DNA of 14,105 nt from CAYTID01 sp964437735 (GTDB lineage Bacteria; Bacteroidota; Ignavibacteria; UBA10030; BY39). Shown here in pieces: positions 6,450 to 14,105 of this stretch. Every line of letters starts with the position of its first letter. Within the stretch, counting starts at the first letter, position 1. Location of the stretch: NCBI GenBank assembly GCA_964437735.1, contig CAYTID010000056.1, positions 1 to 14,105 on the forward strand, read 5' to 3'. A program made the translations under genes and the position numbers. The notes below the pieces were generated by a model. The model was not told where the DNA came from. It made no database searches and saw nothing but the letters and a program-made list of their open reading frames with translations.

Positions 6450-9286
6450 TAAAAATCCCACCCGAAGAAAAATTGATGAAAATAACCTTTTTGAAACTGA
6501 GAAAAATTCTTTTCGATTCTCTTACCGAAATCATGCCGTAAAACCAGAAAGCCTCCGATATTTAATCGGATTCCCATTCCGGTACTTCCCAATGTTTCCT
6601 GATATACTTTATCCCACACACTTCCGGCATCAAAAAAAAGAGCACCTCTGAATCCGATAAATGTTAATCCAAATAAAGGAAATTTTATGTTAATCTGATC
6701 GATAAATGGAAACCGTAATTCCTGAGAAGTAAGCCACAGTTTCTGTCCCCGAAGAGACCATCTGGGGTAACCACGAAGGTCCCAGTTACCTCCCATGAAA
6801 AATCTCCTTGCTTCATTTCCATCGTTATAAAAAAGCCAATAACGCATTGCATAAGCGCTACGGCTTGTGATCCTGTAATAATATCTGTAATCAAAGATGA
6901 ATGAATAATAATTTGCGTTTGAAAATTGTATATCTGTCGTGTATGCGAAAGTAATCTTGAAACGGCTTCCGTCAATCGGTCCGGTATTAGACCAGAGAGA
7001 ATTATCATGAACAAAAGTTAAAGAATTAGATAAAAATAATGCTTTACGACTTCGCGCAGTTTCAATAGTTTCTTTTTCTGAATTGCTGATGTTTGTTGAG
7101 GTTTCAATTCTTCTGAATTTTGAAAGAGGATAGCTTAAGACATAATATCCTCCGAATACTCTCTCAAAATAAAACAAATCAGGATCGGTCAAATCGTACC
7201 TTCTTCCCGAAAAGCGGAACACACCGTAAGCGTGATTTGACCTTTCAGTAAGAGATATTCTCGTTATTGCAAAATTAAAACTTTGAAGGAATTCGGATCG
7301 ATCCTGCGCTGTATTATAAATTAAAAAATAATATTGCTCATCACCTAATAAATCGCTCAACGATAAAAATGCTCCACCTGTTGTACCGAAAACAGGATCT
7401 GTCGAAATCTGACTTTGCGCAATATCTAAACTGTATTCACCGGGATATTTCAAAGATTCGGTTTCCGACATTCCGATTATTGATTTCGGCTGCCACCTTG
7501 TTGCAAGAGGATTAAAATATATTTTTTTTATAATTTTTGACGAGTCATAAGCCGCGTAAACATTTTCGATTGTATAAATTCGAAAACTAAAATTCTGAAA
7601 AGCCGAAAAAATAATTCTATTGCTATCCGCCCAGGCAGGGTCAAAGGCGGATGTTATAAAATTTGTAATTCTCCTTATCTCATCAGGGTACTCCCCCGCG
7701 TCGGTCGATTTCATCATCCAGATATTCCTTGAGCCATCAATATCCGAAGTAAATAATATTGCTTTACCATCTTCAGACCATTCAGGAGCATAGTAATTAT
7801 CACGACCGCTTGTAATAACTTTAATCTCCTGTGTTTGAAGTTTGTAAATAAATATGTTGTAGATACCGTCGGAATTTTCCGAGTTTCTATCCGAGCTAAA
7901 AATTATTTCTTTCCCGTCGGGCGACCAGGAAGGGTCACGGTCATCATAAATATCTTTTGTTAACCTTGTAAGTGATCCGGTGGCAAAATTCCATTTGTAC
8001 AAATCGAAATAACCGGCAGCATCTGCAGCCGAAATAACTATTTCTTTTCCATCGCCTGACCACGAAGGCGATCCGAGTGATATCAAATCTTTAAAACGAA
8101 GAGTTTCTGTTATCTTTTCATCCGGAATGCTGTATAAATGCAGAACATCTCTCTCACCGCTTTTTGTTACAAACGCCAAAACCCCGGTTTTAGACACTGA
8201 AATTTTATTTTGCAGAGGATGAAATGCCTCTAAATCATGTGTTTTTTCCCCCTGAATAACCAATTTTGGCTTGGAATCAGGGTCGTTCAAATTTATTTTA
8301 TAAAGACTTGTATACCCCGAATGGTTACCGACAAAGTAAACTTCTCTTATGAACTCATCAATACCATCATTACTTTTTTTCCTATACTTATAGAAAACCG
8401 GCTTTGTATTAAAACCCTTTGATACCAACTCGCTTGTTACTTTCTCAGGAAGGTCATAATCACTAAGAATCGGATAATACATTTTTTTCATCGCATAAAT
8501 CCATTCCTTATCGAATTCCTCATAGTCGACACCAAGCGTAATTTTAAAAACCCTTTTGAAAGTAGATTCTTTCCAGAAATTCTCCATCAGCATAAGTAGC
8601 TTTTCATCACCAAATTTTTCTGCGATAAATTCTATGATTTTCTGACCTTCTTTATACATCAGATATGTTCCTGATATCCGATCCATCTCATTGAGCGGGA
8701 CAAGATAATTATTAAGAACCGCATCCCTCATGATCATATCAGCCTGAACATCCCAATGTGTCGACCAATATTCGGCTAAACCCTCGACAAACCAAAGCGG
8801 TGGAAATCGGTCGGTGAATTGTCCGTGGTCTTTCAGTACAGAGAAAATTTTACTATGCATGAATACATGAACAAGTTCGTGATTAATTACCCACTCAAAT
8901 TGTCGTAATGATCCGTTGAACGGTATTACCACACGACCCTTTACAAATTCGAAAAATCCTCCAACGCCCTCCGGGATATGATTTGGGATAATATTGGTTT
9001 GTTGAAAGTGGAGATGATTACTGTAAAAAATGAGAGGAATTTTGCTTATAATATTGTGATTAAATTTTTGCTGCAATTTTTTATAAGATTGTTCAGCAAA
9101 ATACGCTCCCTGTTCTGCCAGCTCTTCCATTCCGGAATAGTAGTAAATATCGAAATGTTCTGTTTTTAGAACATGCCAATCGAATTCCGTGTATTGAACT
9201 TTATTTCTTCCGAAATAAAAAAACTGGGCGTTTGTATTTACTAAAAGAACAAGTGAGAGTAAAAGTATTATAAAACAATTTCTCAT
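6449..9286 (-). CDS. Peptidase MA-like/TolB-propeller/BamA-like outer-membrane barrel protein
   Basis: This 945-residue exported protein has a signal peptide at about 1-20 (LLLSLVLLVNTNA). A gluzincin-like zinc peptidase domain covers about 35-265, with HELVH at 136-140 supplying two zinc ligands and the catalytic Glu137. WFVEGLAEYW at 165-174 probably supplies the third ligand, Glu168. A TolB/PD40-type propeller covers about 300-600, with blade motifs PSWSGDGKEIVISA (407-420), PSWSPDGKEIIFSS (452-465) and PEWSEDGKAILFTSD (501-515). Residues about 620-945 form a barrel of the bacterial surface antigen (Omp85/BamA) type, with GNWDLRGY at 833-840 matching the conserved [VL]RGY loop, FFDAGSVWD at 884-892 and a terminal aromatic residue. 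It probably sits in the outer membrane with its propeller and peptidase domain in the periplasm. Whether it cleaves proteins is unknown, although the active-site residues are intact. It lies 12 bases after the isomerase gene without a clear Shine-Dalgarno, and its TAG overlaps the start of the lipoprotein gene. Confidence 0.88.
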   Translation of the reverse strand: MRNCFIILLLSLVLLVNTNAQFFYFGRNKVQYTEFDWHVLKTEHFDIYYYSGMEELAEQGAYFAEQSYKKLQQKFNHNIISKIPLIFYSNHLHFQQTNIIPNHIPEGVGGFFEFVKGRVVIPFNGSLRQFEWVINHELVHVFMHSKIFSVLKDHGQFTDRFPPLWFVEGLAEYWSTHWDVQADMIMRDAVLNNYLVPLNEMDRISGTYLMYKEGQKIIEFIAEKFGDEKLLMLMENFWKESTFKRVFKITLGVDYEEFDKEWIYAMKKMYYPILSDYDLPEKVTSELVSKGFNTKPVFYKYRKKSNDGIDEFIREVYFVGNHSGYTSLYKINLNDPDSKPKLVIQGEKTHDLEAFHPLQNKISVSKTGVLAFVTKSGERDVLHLYSIPDEKITETLRFKDLISLGSPSWSGDGKEIVISAADAAGYFDLYKWNFATGSLTRLTKDIYDDRDPSWSPDGKEIIFSSDRNSENSDGIYNIFIYKLQTQEIKVITSGRDNYYAPEWSEDGKAILFTSDIDGSRNIWMMKSTDAGEYPDEIRRITNFITSAFDPAWADSNRIIFSAFQNFSFRIYTIENVYAAYDSSKIIKKIYFNPLATRWQPKSIIGMSETESLKYPGEYSLDIAQSQISTDPVFGTTGGAFLSLSDLLGDEQYYFLIYNTAQDRSEFLQSFNFAITRISLTERSNHAYGVFRFSGRRYDLTDPDLFYFERVFGGYYVLSYPLSKFRRIETSTNISNSEKETIETARSRKALFLSNSLTFVHDNSLWSNTGPIDGSRFKITFAYTTDIQFSNANYYSFIFDYRYYYRITSRSAYAMRYWLFYNDGNEARRFFMGGNWDLRGYPRWSLRGQKLWLTSQELRFPFIDQINIKFPLFGLTFIGFRGALFFDAGSVWDKVYQETLGSTGMGIRLNIGGFLVLRHDFGKRIEKNFSQFQKGYFHQFFFGWDF

Positions 9287-9298
9287 TAAACTATTATA

Positions 9299-10348
9299 CT
9301 AATGTACTTTTGATAATTCTGTTTTAAGATAATCTATGACCCTTACCGGAGTCGGGTCAATACCGTTAATGATTGCCAGGTAATAACTGATCCAATCGCC
9401 GAGATAGATAAGAGAAAATATTCTTGTTAAAAACGATTTCCCTTCGCTGTTTATTTCAAGATAGTAAGCTGCATATTCTTTAATAATCTCGTTCATAATA
9501 TTCATTCTGAGTTTAATGCGATCATGATCGGCTTTGTCTTTTAAATATACCACAACCATATTTTCCATATCGCGTTTTAAAACTTTCCATCCAACCAACT
9601 CATTATGATTCATTTCAGGAATTGTGTGTCCGAATGCTAATATCTTCGAATTTTCACATAATTGCCCCCGCCATCTCACATTTACACTATCTATCTCAGT
9701 CGAACTGTAAATTACAGGAAGGTGGTTATAGAGTTTTTGTGCGTAATATAAAGATTTATTCTTATCGGCATTTAATTTTTTATATATTTTTGAGTATTTA
9801 TTTAGATACGAAATAGTTTCCTTAATATCATTTTTCCTCGATTTAATAAATCCGAGTTTTATTAACGATACCAAAATCGGAAAGAAGGAATACCCCAAAG
9901 CTGCACGAGGCGGTAATCCTGAAGGAATTTTAATAACCTGATGATTATATTTTTTTGCCATCGCCTCAATTTCGCCACCGGAGGTTATACAAAGAACCTG
10001 TGCTTTTTTTCTAACAGCATCCTTATATGAAGCTATCGTCTCTTCAGTGTTCCCTGAGTAACTTGAAACTATTACTAAACTGTTTTTATCCACAAAACGA
10101 GGCAACGAATAGTGGCGACTGATTGTAACGGGAATTTTTAATTCCGGAGTTAAATAAGTTCTGATAAGATCTCCCCCAATAGCCGAACCGCCTAAACCCG
10201 CAATAATAATATTTTGTATGACGGATGTTTTCAGTTTAATTTTTGCTGATTCCGCTATACTTACGGAATTTTCAACCTGTTGTGGAAATTCTATGAGTAA
10301 TTTCCTCATATTTGAGTTGTCATAAAGTTCTATACTTTTTTCTTTCAT
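9299..10348 (-). CDS. Bifunctional phosphoglucose/phosphomannose isomerase
   Basis: This 349-residue cytoplasmic SIS-fold enzyme would interconvert glucose 6-phosphate, fructose 6-phosphate and mannose 6-phosphate, feeding both glycolysis and GDP-mannose/exopolysaccharide synthesis. Key features are GLGGSAIGG (51-59), the phosphate-binding SSYSGNTEET (95-104), PRAALGY (147-153) and WRGQLCENSK (226-235). Glu245 and His248 in PEMNHNE, and the late Lys342 in VIDYLKTEL, are at the places of the catalytic residues of this family. The length is normal for the PGI/PMI family first described in archaea. A good ribosome binding site, GGAG, lies seven bases before the ATG. The gap to the enzyme I gene is 23 bases. 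A plain glucosamine-type SIS sugar isomerase is a less likely alternative. Confidence 0.9.
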   Translation of the reverse strand: MKEKSIELYDNSNMRKLLIEFPQQVENSVSIAESAKIKLKTSVIQNIIIAGLGGSAIGGDLIRTYLTPELKIPVTISRHYSLPRFVDKNSLVIVSSYSGNTEETIASYKDAVRKKAQVLCITSGGEIEAMAKKYNHQVIKIPSGLPPRAALGYSFFPILVSLIKLGFIKSRKNDIKETISYLNKYSKIYKKLNADKNKSLYYAQKLYNHLPVIYSSTEIDSVNVRWRGQLCENSKILAFGHTIPEMNHNELVGWKVLKRDMENMVVVYLKDKADHDRIKLRMNIMNEIIKEYAAYYLEINSEGKSFLTRIFSLIYLGDWISYYLAIINGIDPTPVRVIDYLKTELSKVH

Positions 10349-10371
10349 TACCGTTCTCCGAATAGTTTATA

Positions 10372-12141
10372 TCATTTTTGTTTGTAATCATTTTCAAGGG
10401 GTATTTCCGACATATGTTTATGCATGTAGTCCCTGATGAAATCCTGAATTTCTTTTGAAGTATTCATGGATAACGCTTTCTCAGCAACAATCTGAGCCTC
10501 CTTATAGCTGATTGACCTGATTATTTTTTTTATTTCAGGAACCATTGAGGGAACAACGCTGAATTCGTCCAGACCAAATCCCAATAAAAGAATTGTGGCA
10601 AGCGGATTACCGGCTACTTCACCGCACACACCAACCCACTTCCCTTTTTTATGTCCCGAATCAATTATATGTTTAATGGTTTTCAGTACGCTGGGATGAA
10701 ACTCCTGATAGAGACTTGATACAATATCGTTTCCACGATCAACTGCTAACAGGTACTGTGTCAGATCATTTGTTCCGATGCTTAAAAAGTCTACTTCATT
10801 CGCGATTGATTCCGCCGTTACGGCTGCTGACGGAACTTCTATCATTACACCAATTTGTATATCGTTATCGAATTTAATTTTATCAAGTTTTAATTCTTCC
10901 TTCACTTGCTCAACATACTTATTAATTTGTAAAACTTCATCAAGTATCGAAACCATAGGAAACATAATTGAGAGATTCTTCCGGGTACTAGCTCTTAGAA
11001 TTGCTCGAATTTGTTCCCTTAAAATTTCCGGATGGTCCAGAAATATCCGGATTCCCCGCCAGCCCAAGAAAGGATTGGATTCTTCAACCATGTGATACGC
11101 AATTTTATCACCGCCAATATCGAAGGTTCTGATTATTACTTTTCCGGGATATGTTCTGTCCGATAACAATTTATACATCTGGAATTGTTCCTCTTCAGAT
11201 GGAATGTTATCACGGTCAAGCAACAAACTTTCGGATCTGTACAATCCGATGCCATCCGCTCCTTGCAATTTAAGGTGTTCAAGTTCTTCTTCAAGTTCTA
11301 TATTTGCTGAAAGGTCAATTTTTCTTCCGTCAATCGTTATTGCGGGAAGGTTTTTCATGTTTAATAGTTGTGACTCAAATTCTGCGTATTTATTTTTCTT
11401 AGCGTTATATTCTTCGATCTGGTCTGCTGTAGGATTGATTACGACATGGCCACTGTATCCATCGAGAATAATTGTGTCTCCGGACGAAACTTTTCTTGAA
11501 ATATCACCCAGCCCCATCACAGCCGGAATCATCAGGGCTCTCGCTAAAATCGCTGCATGTGACGTAATGCCCCCCTTATCGGTCACATAACCCAGAACAT
11601 TGTTCCTCGAAAGGATCACAGTATCTGCTGAAGTAAGGATGTGAGAAACCACTACGGCAGATTCATCAAATTTAGAAACTAATTTGTTTTCTTGTAAATT
11701 TCGTATAATTCGGTTTTTTAAGTCGTCGACATCGTGAGCGCGTTCGTGCATATAATCATCGTGCGCCATCAACATCATGCGTTCATATTTCCCAATTTCA
11801 TCACTTATTATATATTCAGCATTCTTCTGTTCATTTTTTATTCTTTTAACAACCGATTCAAAAAGAATTTCATCCTGAAGTATCATTATCTGAGCTTCAA
11901 AGATTTTGGATTGATTATCTCCGATTTTCCCCCGGGCAAAAGTGAGTATTTTTGTCAGTTCTTTTTCGGATTTTGTTATTGCATTCTTTAATTTCTCGAC
12001 TTCACGTTCGATCTCAATATCTTTCAATTCCCGCTCATAAGCGGATGGAATTTCTTTAACAAACATGAAAATTTTACCTACGGCAATTCCATGCGCCGCG
12101 GGAATACCTTGTAATATTATACCATTTTTTTGTGTTTCCAT
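10372..12141 (-). CDS. ptsI: PTS enzyme I (phosphoenolpyruvate-protein phosphotransferase)
   Basis: This 589-residue enzyme takes phosphate from phosphoenolpyruvate onto a histidine and passes it to HPr. The order is an N-terminal HPr-binding helical region, the swivelling phosphohistidine domain with GGITSHAAILARAL (190-203; His195 is the phosphorylated residue), then the PEP-binding barrel. Barrel motifs visible are GLYRSE (299-304), RTFDIGGDK (338-346), FLGWRGIRIF (358-367), the PTS signature GTNDLTQY (456-463) and GVCGE with Cys506. The length is near the usual 570-590. It starts nine bases after HPr with no clear ribosome binding site. No EII component or HPr kinase gene is in the window, so the final phosphate acceptors cannot be seen here. 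Confidence 0.96.
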   Translation of the reverse strand: METQKNGIILQGIPAAHGIAVGKIFMFVKEIPSAYERELKDIEIEREVEKLKNAITKSEKELTKILTFARGKIGDNQSKIFEAQIMILQDEILFESVVKRIKNEQKNAEYIISDEIGKYERMMLMAHDDYMHERAHDVDDLKNRIIRNLQENKLVSKFDESAVVVSHILTSADTVILSRNNVLGYVTDKGGITSHAAILARALMIPAVMGLGDISRKVSSGDTIILDGYSGHVVINPTADQIEEYNAKKNKYAEFESQLLNMKNLPAITIDGRKIDLSANIELEEELEHLKLQGADGIGLYRSESLLLDRDNIPSEEEQFQMYKLLSDRTYPGKVIIRTFDIGGDKIAYHMVEESNPFLGWRGIRIFLDHPEILREQIRAILRASTRKNLSIMFPMVSILDEVLQINKYVEQVKEELKLDKIKFDNDIQIGVMIEVPSAAVTAESIANEVDFLSIGTNDLTQYLLAVDRGNDIVSSLYQEFHPSVLKTIKHIIDSGHKKGKWVGVCGEVAGNPLATILLLGFGLDEFSVVPSMVPEIKKIIRSISYKEAQIVAEKALSMNTSKEIQDFIRDYMHKHMSEIPLENDYKQK

Positions 12142-12150
12142 TTGTTTTAT

Positions 12151-12417
12151 TTAGGGTTCGTCAAATTGTCTTTCAAATAATTCACAAACTGCCTTAGCTG
12201 CATCCTCTTCATCCGAACCAATAAATCGCAACAACAATTTTGCCCCTTGCTCAGCTGCCAGAGTCATAACTCCTATTATACTCTTTCCGTTAATTTCAAA
12301 ACCATCCTTATAAATAAAAAAATCCGTTTTGAATTTTGCAGCGGTTTTAACCAGCGATGCTGCCGGTCGGGTATGCAATCCGGCTTTATTTTTAATTACA
12401 ACTTCTCGCTCGACCAT
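12151..12417 (-). CDS. ptsH: HPr phosphocarrier protein
   Basis: This 88-residue protein carries phosphate between enzyme I and EIIA domains. The active-site region is KAGLHTRPAASLV, with His15 as the phosphorylated residue. INGKSIIGVMTLAA places Ser46 in the context phosphorylated by HPr kinase in Firmicutes and some other groups, so serine regulation is plausible, although no kinase gene is visible here. The gene begins eight bases after the polyprenyl synthase stop and is followed directly by ptsI, the usual ptsHI order. The ribosome binding site is weak (TTTAAAGT before the ATG). Confidence 0.96.
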   Translation of the reverse strand: MVEREVVIKNKAGLHTRPAASLVKTAAKFKTDFFIYKDGFEINGKSIIGVMTLAAEQGAKLLLRFIGSDEEDAAKAVCELFERQFDEP

Positions 12418-12425
12418 ACTTTAAA

Positions 12426-13394
12426 TTAATATCTCCTACCCAGAATTTTATTTGTTAGCCAATATAACATTTCTCGAGCGCTTGAAGAAGGAAGCTGATT
12501 TAAACTACTCAATGCTTTCGAAGTGTAATTTTCATACTCTGCCTTGACTGCTTTATCAACACCTAACGACAGGTAGATGTTTCGGACATTATTAATATCT
12601 TTAAGTTTAATATCCGGTTTATCAAATATAGTTAAAAGATTTTTAAAATTATTTTTATCCGACAATTCTAAAGCTTTTAAAAATAAAAAAGTGTTTTTCT
12701 TTGCTTTAATATCCTGACCAACAGGTTTTCCTAGTAATTTACGGTCGCCTACTATATCAATTAAATCATCTTGCATCTGAAAAGCAATTCCTAAATACCT
12801 GCCATAATTTTTCAATGCGTTTATTTGCTTATTTTTTCCGTTTCCGATTAATCCCCCGATCTCAGCCGATGCGGATATTAAAGATGCGGTTTTTTTATTA
12901 ATCATCTCTAAGTATTGAGAAATTGCAACATCCCGTGTATTACTGAGCCGAACATCCAAATCCTGTCCCTCGCATACTTCGATAAAAGCTCTTGTAAAAA
13001 CACCAAAAATTTTTGTAGTATTTTTACCGTTTTTTGCCAACGATACATATGAAACTCCTGCCATTAAATCGCCCGCAAGTATACCAGTGGAAAGATCCCA
13101 TTTTTTATGTATCGTTTTGAATCCGCGCCGTTCATCTGCATTATCCATAATATCGTCATGAATTAAAGTAAAAGTGTGCAGCAATTCTAAGGCTGATGCA
13201 ACTTTTAGCGCATCTCGATAATCTCCGCCGACCGTTTCACATGAAAGAATTGTAATAAGCGGTCTGATTCGCTTACCCCCTGCTTTTAAGATATATCGTA
13301 AAGGCTCATAAATCGGAATAGATTTATCTACCGAGCGCATCAATTCTTTATCGATACAAGATTGATATTTTTTTAATTGTTTATTAAAATCCAT
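12426..13394 (-). CDS. Polyprenyl diphosphate synthase, probably geranylgeranyl type
   Basis: This 322-residue cytoplasmic enzyme condenses IPP with allylic diphosphates. Motifs are GGKRIRP (39-45), the first Asp-rich motif DDIMD (80-84), GQD (143-145), KT (168-169) and the second Asp-rich motif DDLID (209-213). The aromatic residue Phe75, five positions before the first Asp-rich motif, together with the DDxxD form rather than DDxxxxD, is the pattern of type I (archaeal-like) GGPP synthases. The product is therefore probably C20, though a C15 product or an octaprenyl-type product cannot be excluded. Its ATG overlaps the end of the IPP isomerase gene by 11 bases, so the two are translated together. 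AAGG lies close before the ATG. Confidence 0.9.
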   Translation of the reverse strand: MDFNKQLKKYQSCIDKELMRSVDKSIPIYEPLRYILKAGGKRIRPLITILSCETVGGDYRDALKVASALELLHTFTLIHDDIMDNADERRGFKTIHKKWDLSTGILAGDLMAGVSYVSLAKNGKNTTKIFGVFTRAFIEVCEGQDLDVRLSNTRDVAISQYLEMINKKTASLISASAEIGGLIGNGKNKQINALKNYGRYLGIAFQMQDDLIDIVGDRKLLGKPVGQDIKAKKNTFLFLKALELSDKNNFKNLLTIFDKPDIKLKDINNVRNIYLSLGVDKAVKAEYENYTSKALSSLNQLPSSSAREMLYWLTNKILGRRY

Positions 13395-14105
13395 ATGGCC
13401 TTTTTTTTAGCAATTTTACTTTTTTAAATTCATGCATATTTTTTGAACCGGTTAAAAACATGATCCCCCGCAGTTCCTTTTCCCAAACATCGAGAATTTT
13501 GAAAATCCCCGCTTCCTTTCCGCCATGTACCGCTTTTAAGAATGGAGCTGCGACCCCGGATAAACCAGCGCCAAGAACGATTGATTTCGCTATATCCTTC
13601 CCGTTGCGAATTCCGCCTGAACCGATAATAAAAAGATCTTTACTCATTTTACTCAACATTATTATTGATTCTGCCGTTGGTATCCCCCAATCCCAAAATG
13701 TTTCCGTTAAGTATGACTGCTGACTACGAAGAATTTCAATTCCGGCCCAACTCGTTCCACCTGCCCCTGCGACATCTATAATTTTAACACCGGCATTCAT
13801 CAGGCGTTTTGCGACCGATTCGGAAATACCGCAGCCTACTTCTTTTACTATTACAGGGACTTCAAGTTTATGAGTTAAATTTTCAATACCTTTCAACACA
13901 CCTTTGAAATCGGTGTTACCCTCAGGTTGTAAATATTCCTGCAAAGCATTCAGATGTATTGACAGTGCATCAGCTCGGACGATATCAATAATTTTCCTGA
14001 TATCGTTTATTGATTTTAGATTCACAACTTCTGTTGCTCCAATGTTGCTGACAACCGGGATGGTCGGCGCTTTTTTTCTGATAATTGAATAAGTGTCAAT
14101 AAAAT
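13384..14105 (-). CDS. fni: Type 2 isopentenyl-diphosphate isomerase, 5'-truncated by the window
   Basis: About 239 residues are visible of an enzyme usually near 340-350 long. The frame stays open through the right edge, so the true start lies outside. The GTG at 14023-14025 is internal, because conserved sequence precedes it (PTIPVVSNIGATEVVN). The enzyme is an FMN-dependent isomerase converting IPP to DMAPP. Recognisable motifs are ALSIHLNALQEYLQPEGNTD, with the glutamine used in catalysis, PVIVKEVGCGIS, DVAGAGGTSWAGIE and FIIGSGGIRNG, which belongs to the flavin-phosphate site. It overlaps the start of the polyprenyl synthase gene by 11 bases, a coherent isoprenoid pair. The symbol idi2 is also used. 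Confidence 0.95.
   Translation of the reverse strand, partial: FIDTYSIIRKKAPTIPVVSNIGATEVVNLKSINDIRKIIDIVRADALSIHLNALQEYLQPEGNTDFKGVLKGIENLTHKLEVPVIVKEVGCGISESVAKRLMNAGVKIIDVAGAGGTSWAGIEILRSQQSYLTETFWDWGIPTAESIIMLSKMSKDLFIIGSGGIRNGKDIAKSIVLGAGLSGVAAPFLKAVHGGKEAGIFKILDVWEKELRGIMFLTGSKNMHEFKKVKLLKKRPYGF

Noticed and set aside
6685..7014. A 109-residue minus-strand frame inside the barrel gene
   Set aside because: It lies in a different frame wholly within the conserved barrel region of the 945-residue protein, with no family features of its own.
13460..13723. Plus-strand frame of 87 codons
   Set aside because: It is antisense to the conserved type 2 IPP isomerase, with no start signal or recognisable protein features.
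14023..14025. GTG as the true start of the IPP isomerase gene
   Set aside because: Conserved family sequence continues upstream of it in frame to the window edge, and the protein would be about 130 residues too short.

Overview
The window reads as one long, tightly packed run of genes, all on the minus strand, from an AT-rich bacterium. The likely source is the Bacteroidota/Chlorobiota/Ignavibacteriota group, possibly an ignavibacterium. This is inferred from gene content (type 2 IPP isomerase and GGPP synthase next to HPr and enzyme I, a gluzincin/propeller/surface-antigen outer-membrane protein, a PEGA protein, TPR proteins), the low GC and the weak Shine-Dalgarno signals at many starts. 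It has not been tested by any search.

In transcription order (right to left), the first block is metabolic: a 5'-truncated type 2 isopentenyl-diphosphate isomerase (past 14105 to 13384), a polyprenyl (probably GGPP) synthase (13394-12426), HPr (12417-12151), PTS enzyme I (12141-10372) and a bifunctional phosphoglucose/phosphomannose isomerase (10348-9299). The first two balance IPP and DMAPP and condense them. HPr and enzyme I form a PEP-driven phosphorelay, with no sugar-specific EII in view.

The second block is cell-envelope: a 945-residue exported protein joining a zinc-peptidase-like domain, a TolB-like propeller and a BamA-like barrel (9286-6449); a PQQ-type propeller lipoprotein resembling BamB (6449-5304); and a two-PEGA-domain exported protein (5307-4522). 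The genes overlap or nearly touch, so co-transcription with the metabolic block is likely.

The third block probably has its own promoter, a perfect -35 box and near-perfect -10 box at 4484-4512. It holds an 807-residue coiled-coil/transmembrane/FlgO-TolB-like/TPR protein with a TTG start (4454-2031). Next is a coiled-coil gene read in two frames (2018-643). The two halves join at an A_AAA_AAA heptamer directly before the stop codon, so this is a programmed -1 frameshift, a homopolymer sequencing error or a recent mutation. The second half ends in a tandem 47-residue repeat domain.

The left 640 bases hold no supportable gene. Positions 113-600 are a tandem array with a 178-bp period (two full units and one partial). 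Each unit has a perfect palindrome and a second compound hairpin, and both are identical in all three copies.
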